NCBI GenBank assembly: GCA_963733905.1
Contig: CAVTEU010000018.1
Span: forward strand, 124,001-188,000
Reading direction: 5' to 3'
DNA length: 64,000 bases
DNA from: DATADW01 sp963733905
GTDB lineage: Bacteria; Actinomycetota; Acidimicrobiia; Spongiisociales; DATADW01
The translations under genes were made by a program, and so were the position numbers. Positions 54,429-64,000 of this stretch are shown piece after piece (the first letter of the stretch is position 1; each line of letters begins with the position of its first letter). Below the pieces are notes generated by a model. That model saw only the letters and a list, made by a program, of their open reading frames with translations, was not told the DNA's origin and ran no database searches.

Positions 54429-54800
54429 TCAGCCCTCCCGCTTCGCCCCGTAGCGGGAACGGGCCTGCTTGCGGTCCCGTACCCCGGCGGCGTCGAGCGT
54501 GCCCCGCACCACCTTGTAACGGACCCCGGGAAGATCCTTCACCCGGCCGCCACGTACCAGCACGATCGAGTGCTCTTGGAGGTTGTGACCCTCGCCGGGG
54601 ATGTAGGCGGTGACCTCGACCTGAGATGAGAGACGGACACGGGCCACCTTGCGCAGAGCCGAGTTCGGCTTCTTGGGTGTGACCGTGTAGACCCTGGTAC
54701 AGACACCGCGCCGCTGCGGGGCGCCGGCGAGACCGGGGGTCTTCTCCTTCTTGGGCTTGGGCCGCCTGCCCTCGCGGACAAGCTGTTGGATGGTTGGCAT
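54429..54800 (-). CDS. rpsL: 30S ribosomal protein S12
   Basis: 123 residues, intact. Carries the decoding loops with TPKKPNSALRKVARVRLSSQ and VRGGRVKDLPGVRYKVVRGT; the two lysines linked to streptomycin sensitivity in other bacteria are present, so a sensitive form is expected. ATG at 54800 after AGGAAGG. First gene of the str operon, with a structured leader and a probable promoter upstream. Confidence 0.97.
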   Translation of the reverse strand: MPTIQQLVREGRRPKPKKEKTPGLAGAPQRRGVCTRVYTVTPKKPNSALRKVARVRLSSQVEVTAYIPGEGHNLQEHSIVLVRGGRVKDLPGVRYKVVRGTLDAAGVRDRKQARSRYGAKREG

Positions 54801-54859
54801 CGCCTTCCTAACGCGAATGTCGGCGCCCCGGACACAACCGGATCGCCGACCCTCTGAAA

Positions 54860-54899
54860 CTGACCCGTCTCTCCGGCCGAACCGCCGGGCCCGGGTCAG
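54860..54899 (-). other. Nested leader hairpin upstream of rpsL
   Basis: CTGACCCG and CGGGTCAG form an outer eight-base stem; inside, CCGGC and GCCGG form a second stem. It lies between the probable promoter and rpsL in the untranslated leader. Confidence 0.55.
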
Positions 54900-54949
54900 G
54901 CCAAGCGGAGCCCTCTGGAGAGGGGGAGAGGTCTCAAGACCACGGCGGA

Positions 54950-54980
54950 AGTGTACCCCCGAGCCCGACCATCTGGTCAA
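54950..54980 (-). promoter_or_regulatory. Probable str operon promoter
   Basis: On the minus strand TTGACC (54980-54975) is followed after 19 bases by TACACT (54955-54950). The -35 box is near consensus, the spacer is two bases long, and a G run inside the spacer could hide an extra base. A transcript from here would have a leader of about 140 bases before rpsL. Confidence 0.4.
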
Positions 54981-55088
54981 AAAGCGTGCTCGCTCGCTGG
55001 CTGTTCTTTTCGGCTCCGCGGGGAAGGACCTCGTCGGAGCAGTGGGTAGATGGGCTGATGAACTCCAACGGTGCGTCCGCTGAGCGAT

Positions 55089-56011
55089 TCAACCCTTAGG
55101 GCTGAAGACGAGCACTCCCTCGGCGGGCCTGGCGCCCGTGTCGTAACGGGCGACCAGATCCTCGGGCATGTCGGCGAGGTCGCTCGAGCGCTTGAAGTCC
55201 CGCAACGAAGTGCCCGTGCAGTGGGAATCGACGTTGGGTGCGCCGGACGCCTGACTCCAGGTCCTCGAGGTTCACCGTCCGGAAGTCGATGCTGTACCGG
55301 GTGAAGCCCGAGGTGTTGGGAACGGTGGAGTGCATCTGGGCGCCGGAGAAAAGGACCAACCCACCCGGTGGGACCACGAAGCGGACCTGCGGGTCGGGGT
55401 CGAGATCTTCCGGGGGCTTGGGCTGCTTCCGGGTGTCCGCCTTGATCTGGCTGGCGGCGTCCTTGCGGCCGGTCGCATTCCACTCGTAGTAGTTGAAGTC
55501 GGCCGAGCCGTTCGGCACTCCCTCCGACCAGTAGCGGGGGTGGAAGGCCATCGAGCACTCGGTTTCGATGTCGTAGATGGGAAGCCACCAGTTCAACTGT
55601 GCCAGGGGCGCCGAGTACCAGGCGTCGCGGTGAAGGTGGTGGGCATAGCCGACACCGGCGGTCAGGTAGGCGTCGCTGGTGACCATGCGGAGCCTGGGCA
55701 CGTCCTGATAGGTGGTCTCGAGATCGCACCCCAGGTCGGCAAGCACGTTCCCGGATCAGCCGCTTGGTCTCGTCGTTGTGGATGAACCGCGGCTTCAGCG
55801 GGGCGACCACGACGACGTAATCCTCTACGGGCATGTCGAACTGGACGTAGCGGGGGTCCTTGCCGGGGAACGCCCCCTCGATCATCGACCGTGCGTGCTC
55901 GGCCAGCGCCCGAATCGACGCCCTTGGCGAGAAGAGAAATATCTGGCCCTCGAAGATGCGGCTGCGGCGGACCAGGTCGGAGGCGTTGGAGTCGAGGTAC
56001 ACGGTGTGCAT
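55089..56011 (-). CDS. Phytanoyl-CoA dioxygenase (PhyH)-like 2-oxoglutarate/Fe(II) oxygenase (frameshifted)
   Basis: ATG 56011 gives MHTVYLDSNASDLVRRSRIF. The double-stranded beta-helix part contains GVGYAHHLHRDAWYSAPLAQ (His-x-Asp iron ligands), LNWWLPIYDIETECSMAFHP and GLVLFSGAQMHSTVPNTSGF with the distal His, followed by TRYSIDFRTVNLEDLESG with an Arg suited to bind 2-oxoglutarate. It ends ARYDTGARPAEGVLVFSPKG. About 306 residues after repairs near 55740 and 55235. Substrate unknown. It sits between rpoC and rpsL on the same strand, a place where housekeeping genes normally adjoin. Confidence 0.72.
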
Positions 56012-56080
56012 TGGGCAAACCCCCTTCGCTGAGTTTCCGAGGTGAGCCGGCCGGGCCCTCTACGGGCCCGGCCTACTAGA

Positions 56081-60059
<3,979 letters not shown>

Positions 60060-60095
60060 TCCGCTCCTTCTTCCGTCTTACGTGCTCTGTCTTGT

Positions 60096-63000
60096 TCAAA
60101 CGTCGAAATCGTCACGCCGCTCGGGCCGGCTCAGGTCGATGCCCAGCGTCTCCACGCTGCGGAACGAGGTGTCCTCGTCGAGGTCGCGCAGCTGGACCTC
60201 CTCACCGGCGGAGAGCATCTCCACGTTGAGGCAGAGGCTCTGCATCTCCTTGAGCAGCACCTTGAAGGACTCGGGTATCCCCGGCTCGGGGATGTTCTCC
60301 CCCTTGACGATGGACTCGTAGACCTTCACCCGTCCCTGGACGTCGTCCGACTTGATGGTCAGCACCTCTTGGAGGGCGTAGGCGGCCCCGTAGGCCTCCA
60401 GCGCCCAGACCTCCATCTCGCCGAATCGCTGACCGCCGAACTGCGCCTTCCCGCCCAGCGGCTGCTGGGTGATCATCGAGTAGGGCCCGGTTGACCTGGC
60501 GTGGATCTTGTCGTCCACCAGGTGGACCAGCTTCAGGATGTAGATGTGGCCCACCGTGATCGGCGTGTCGAAGGCATAGCCGTTACGCCCGTCGTAGAGC
60601 TTCGCCTTGCCCAGGTCGTCGACCAGTTTGTCGCCGTCGCGGTTGGGGAGGGCATTGGCCAGGACCGATGCGATCTCCTCCTCCCTAGCCCCGTCGAACA
60701 CCGGCGTTGCCACCTTGCTCCAGGCAGGGGTGCCCCGGGCAGCCGGGCTGTTTCCGTCGAACTTCTTCCAACCGCGCGCCGCCGCCCAGCCGAGATGGGT
60801 CTCGAGCACCTGGCCGAGGTTCATCCGGGAGGGGACGCCGAGCGGCGAGAGGATGATGTCCACCGGGGTGCCGTCCTCCATGAACGGCATGTCCTCCTCG
60901 GGGAGGATCTTGGCGATGACGCCCTTGTTCCCGTGGCGGCCGGCGAGCTTGTCGCCCTCCGAGATCTTCCGCTGCTGGGCGACGTACACCCGGACGGTCT
61001 CGTTGACACCCGGCGGCAGGTCATATCCCTCGGACCGCTTGGCCACGCGCACGTCGATCACCTTGCCGCTCTCACCGTGGGGGACCTTGAGCGAGGTGTC
61101 ACGAACCTCACGTGCCTTCTCACCGAAGATCGCCCGGAGGAGGCGCTCCTCGGGGGTCAGTTCGGTCTCGCCCTTTGGCGTCACCTTGCCGACCAGGTAG
61201 TCGCCGGGGTTGACCTCGGCACCTACCCGGATGATCCCGTTCTCGTCGAGGTCGCGCAGTACTTCCTCGGCGACATTGGGGATGTCACGGGTGATCTCCT
61301 CGGCGCCGAGCTTGGTGTCGCGGGCATCGATCTCGTGCTCCTCGATGTGGATCGAGGTGAGCATGTCCTCTTTCACCAGGCGCTCGGAGACGATGATGGC
61401 GTCCTCGAAGTTGTGGCCCTCCCACGGCATGAACGCCACGAGGAGGTTCCGGCCAAGGGCCAGTTCGCCCGACTCGGTGGACGGCCCGTCGGCGAGGACC
61501 TCGCCGGCCTTCACCTGATCGCCTTCGCGGACGATCGGCTTCTGGTTCATGCAGGTGCCCTGGTTGGACCGGACGAACTTGCCCAGGGGGAAGGTGTGCT
61601 TGCGGTTGCTGCCGCTCTCCTTGACCACGATCTGGTCGCCGTTGACCTCGACCACCTCGCCGGCGACCGGGGAGACGATCATGTCACCCGAGTCCATCGC
61701 GGCGCGGCCCTTCTACCCCGGTGCCCACCAGGGGAGCCTCGGAGCGGAGCAGGGGAACCGCCTGCCGCTGCATGTTGGAGCCCATCAGGGCCCGGTTGGC
61801 GTCGTCGTGCTCGAGGAACGGGATCAACGCCGTCGAGACCGAGACCAACTGCTTCGGCGAGACGTCCATGTAGTCGACTTCGTCGGGTGTCACCTGGTCG
61901 ACCTCGCCACCGGCGCGGCGCACCAGCACACGATCGCGCTGGAAGGACCCGTCGGGGTTGAGCGGGGCGTTGGCCTGGGCGATGACGTGCCGCTCCTCCT
62001 CGATGGCCGTGAGGTAGTCCACCTTTGCGCTCACCTTGCCCTTGACCACCTTGCGGTACGGGGTCTCGATGAACCCGTAGCGGTTGACCCGGGCGTAGCT
62101 GGCGAGCGATCCGATCAGCCCGATGTTCGGGCCTTCAGGGGTCTCGATGGGGCACATCCGTCCGTAGTGCGAGGGGTGGACGTCACGCACCTCGAACCCG
62201 GCCCGCTCGCGCGAGAGACCACCGGGGCCCAGCGCCGACAGGCGGCGACGGTGGGTGAGCCCGGCCAGGGGGTTCGGCTGATCCATGAACTGGCTCAGCT
62301 GGCTCGTCCCGAAGAACTCCTTGATGGCGGCGGTGACAGGGCGGATGTTGATCAGGCTCTGCGGCGTGATCGACTCCGGGTCCTGCGTGGTCATGCGCTC
62401 CCTGACCACCCGCTCGAGCCGAGTCAGTCCCACCCGGACCTGGTTCTGGATGAGCTCCCCGACGGTTCGCACCCGGCGGTTGCCGAAGTGGTCGATGTCG
62501 TCGGTCTGGACCGGCACCTCGGCGCCGTTCGTCGGCGTGAAGGTGGCTGTTCCGGCGTGAAGGTGGACCAGATAGCGGATGGTGTCGAGGATGTCGTCGT
62601 CCGAGAGGAGCCCGCGCCCGGCGGAGCGGTGCTCGGACGTCTCCGGCCGGCCGAACTTCTGGTCGAGCTTGTAGCGGCCCACTCGGGTCAGGTCGTAACG
62701 CTTCGGGTTGCGGAACAACGTCTGCATGAGGTTGCGGGCCGACTCCACCGTGGTCGGCTCGCCGGGGCGCAGCTTGCGGTAGAGGTCGAGCAGTGCGTCG
62801 TCCTTGTCGGTGACCGGATCGCGCTCGAGCGTGTTCTTGATCGACTCGGCGTTGTTGAACAGCGCCAGGATCTCCTCGTCGGTCTCGGCAATGCCGAGGG
62901 CGCGCAGGAAGGCGCTGACGTACTGGCGGCGCTTGCGGTCGACCCGGACACCGACGGTGTCCTTCTTGTCGGTGTCGAACTCGAGCCACGCTCCCCGGCC

Positions 63001-63486
63001 AGGGATCATCTTGGCGGAGAAGATGTCGCGGTCGGAGGTCTTGTCGAGCGTCTGATCGAAGTAGACGCCGGGGGAGCGAACCAGCTGGCTGACCACCACT
63101 CGCTCGGTCCCGTTGACGATGAAGACGCCCTTCTCGGTCATGATCGGGAAGTCGCCGAGGAAGACCTGCTGTTCCTTGATCTCACCGGTCTGACGGTTGA
63201 AGAACCGGGCGGTGACGAACAGCGGCCTGGCGTAGTTGGAGTCGTGGTCCTTCGCCTCGTCGATGGTCATCGGGGGGTCGCCGAAGCGATGGTCGGTGAG
63301 TTCGAGGGCGAGGGAGCCAGTGAAGTCCTCGATCGGGGAGATCTCCTCGAAGATCTCCTTCAGGCCCTCGTCGAGGAACCATCGGAAGGACTCGTGCTGG
63401 ACTTCGAGAAGGTCGGGGAGGGGAAGTACTTCGGGGATCTTGGCAAACGACAGGCGCTGGGCGACGCGCGAGGTCAAGGGATTCAT
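60096..63486 (-). CDS. rpoB: DNA-directed RNA polymerase subunit beta (frameshifted)
   Basis: N terminus MNPLTSRVAQRLSFAKIPEV; rifampicin-site region FFGTSQLSQFMDQPNPLAGL and THRRRLSALGPGGLSRERAG is wild-type at the main resistance positions; then CPIETPEGPNIGLIGSLASY, DGTPVDIILSPLGVPSRMNL and GKAQFGGQRFGEMEVWALEA. One extra G in a GGG run near 61709 splits the frame; repaired length 1129 residues. AGGAGG directly touches the ATG at 63486, while a TTG three codons later (63477) would have normal spacing, so the start may be there. Confidence 0.97.
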
Positions 63487-63658
63487 CCTCCTGAGAGCAG
63501 TCCGGCCGGAGACAGCAACGTGACAGCATAGCAAAGCTACGCCGTCATCAGAACGTAACCTGATCAGCCCGCCCGGTATTCCCGGGCCGGCTTGTTTGAG
63601 CGCGAATCCTATATCAGGGGGCGCTGAGGGGTCAAGGGGTCAAAGTCAGACGGACGGG

Positions 63659-63686
63659 ACGGCAGACGGCAGACGGCAGACCGCAG
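63659..63686. repeat. Heptamer array (ACGGCAG)4
   Basis: Units ACGGCAG, ACGGCAG, ACGGCAG, ACCGCAG, preceded by diverged AGACGGACGGG. It ends one base before REP-like copy 2. Confidence 0.88.
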
Positions 63687-63687
63687 A

Positions 63688-63730
63688 CTTGCGTGGCTGA
63701 GTTGTCCATCCGACACCGCAGTCACGCAAG
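63688..63730. repeat. REP-like palindrome, copy 2
   Basis: CTTGCGTG and CACGCAAG arms; internally CTGAGTTGTC faces GACACCGCAG with most bases pairing around CATCC. Confidence 0.8.
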
Positions 63731-63759
63731 AACGGGGCCGGCCGCGACCCCAGACCCAA

Positions 63760-63802
63760 CTTGCGTGGCTGAGATGTCCGTCCGACACCGCAGTCACGCA
63801 GG
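63760..63802. repeat. REP-like palindrome, copy 3
   Basis: Same length as copy 2 and same orientation: CTTGCGTG, CTGAGATGTC, GACACCGCAG and CACGCAGG, with a few changes and one G-T pair in the outer stem. Confidence 0.78.
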
Positions 63803-63826
63803 AACGGCATCGGCGGCAGGACGGGC

Positions 63827-64000
63827 TTACCAGGCGCGGAGAGAAATCGGCTTCACCCTGATGGCGACGCGGTAGGCGGTGGCGAACGCCTCGACCGTCG
63901 CCGCCAGCTCGCCCTCGATCAACGAGCGGTACTTATCGATGTAGCGCTGGTTGGTGGAGGGGTCATCGTCCTCGGGGCTGAGCCGCGCCTCCCCGGTGAA
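63827..64000 (-). CDS. C-terminal fragment of a PPOX (pyridoxamine-phosphate-oxidase-like) family protein
   Basis: The minus-strand frame enters from the right edge and reads FTGEARLSPEDDDPSTNQRY, IDKYRSLIEGELAATVEAFA, TAYRVAIRVKPISLRAW and stops at 63827. The ending, an aromatic Tyr-Lys-Tyr helix followed by a V-x-IRV-x-P strand and a final Trp, resembles the split-barrel PPOX/F420-binding family, many members of which end this way. The family assignment rests on 57 residues only. It is upstream of rpoB on the same strand. Confidence 0.5.
   Translation of the reverse strand, partial: FTGEARLSPEDDDPSTNQRYIDKYRSLIEGELAATVEAFATAYRVAIRVKPISLRAW

Larger units (their letters stand above)
63487..63826. 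other. 340-base region upstream of rpoB: promoter region, heptamer array and two REP-like palindromes
   Basis: No gene is visible. The part next to rpoB has a weak -10-like TATGCT on the minus strand (63530-63525) without a clear -35, and a GCCCGG/CCGGGC hairpin at about 63570-63587. Further out lie the array at 63659-63686 and the palindromes at 63688-63730 and 63760-63802. Confidence 0.6.

Noticed and set aside
52394..54613. Open frame of about 739 codons on the plus strand opposite fusA, rpsG and rpsL
   Set aside because: Crosses three known genes on the other strand; composition is that of an antisense reading of GC-rich codons.
60501..63531. Long plus-strand frames opposite rpoB
   Set aside because: Antisense shadows of the beta subunit gene; no start signals or recognisable domains.

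Overview
The window is about 66% GC and reads as a chromosomal segment of an actinobacterium. Supporting signs are the gene order rplM-rpsI-glmM-glmS-acpS-nnr-alr-tsaEB-rimI-tsaD-groESL beside the S10/spc/alpha ribosomal cluster, a mycothiol-type DinB-like protein, two luciferase-like flavin/F420 oxidoreductases, a lid-less short adenylate kinase and a zinc-type S14. A deep branch such as Acidimicrobiia is my guess; the sequence alone does not settle it.

Layout. Positions 1-13.3 kb are accessory metabolism: the end of a membrane sensor/SpoIIE phosphatase, a minus-strand operon of a small acidic protein, an LLM oxidoreductase, a GH13 trehalose-synthase-like enzyme and an FAD-Rieske oxidoreductase, a divergent second LLM enzyme, an acyl-CoA ligase/thiolase pair, and small regulatory or membrane proteins. 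Positions 13.4-34.9 kb hold groESL with two CIRCE-like boxes, t6A synthesis (tsaD, tsaB, tsaE with rimI), a family-4 uracil-DNA glycosylase, a P1 peptidase, a TetR-controlled ABC-2 exporter, alr, nnr, an ArsR/AHSA1 pair, acpS, glmS, glmM, rpsI, rplM, a HAD phosphatase, truA, a YIP1-like membrane protein and coaA. Positions 34.9-63.5 kb are one almost unbroken minus-strand run: rplQ to rpsM (alpha), map-adk-secY, spc, S10, str (tuf, fusA, rpsG, rpsL), then rpoC and rpoB. Most ribosomal genes overlap by 1 or 4 bases (TGATG or ATGA), which indicates translational coupling. A partial PPOX-like gene lies at the right edge.

Two features run through the whole window. First, many genes, including rpoB, rpoC, fusA, rpoA, rplM, rplR, rplC, adk and map, carry single-base frameshifts that restore a normal protein when one base is removed or added. 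These look like sequencing/assembly errors, and I annotate the repaired genes. Second, about a dozen short tandem arrays with a 7-base period, (ACGGCAG)n, (GTACTCA)n, (AAGTACT)n and (ATTGRGT)n, lie between genes. Most abut strong hairpins with three-base loops or a REP-like palindrome, and several of those hairpins include the stop codon of a ribosomal gene.

The most unusual single placements are a 2-oxoglutarate-oxygenase-like gene between rpoC and rpsL, the absence of infA from its usual place between map and rpmJ, a heptamer array inside a lengthened rpmC, and an S3 protein with an acidic tail of roughly 170 residues.
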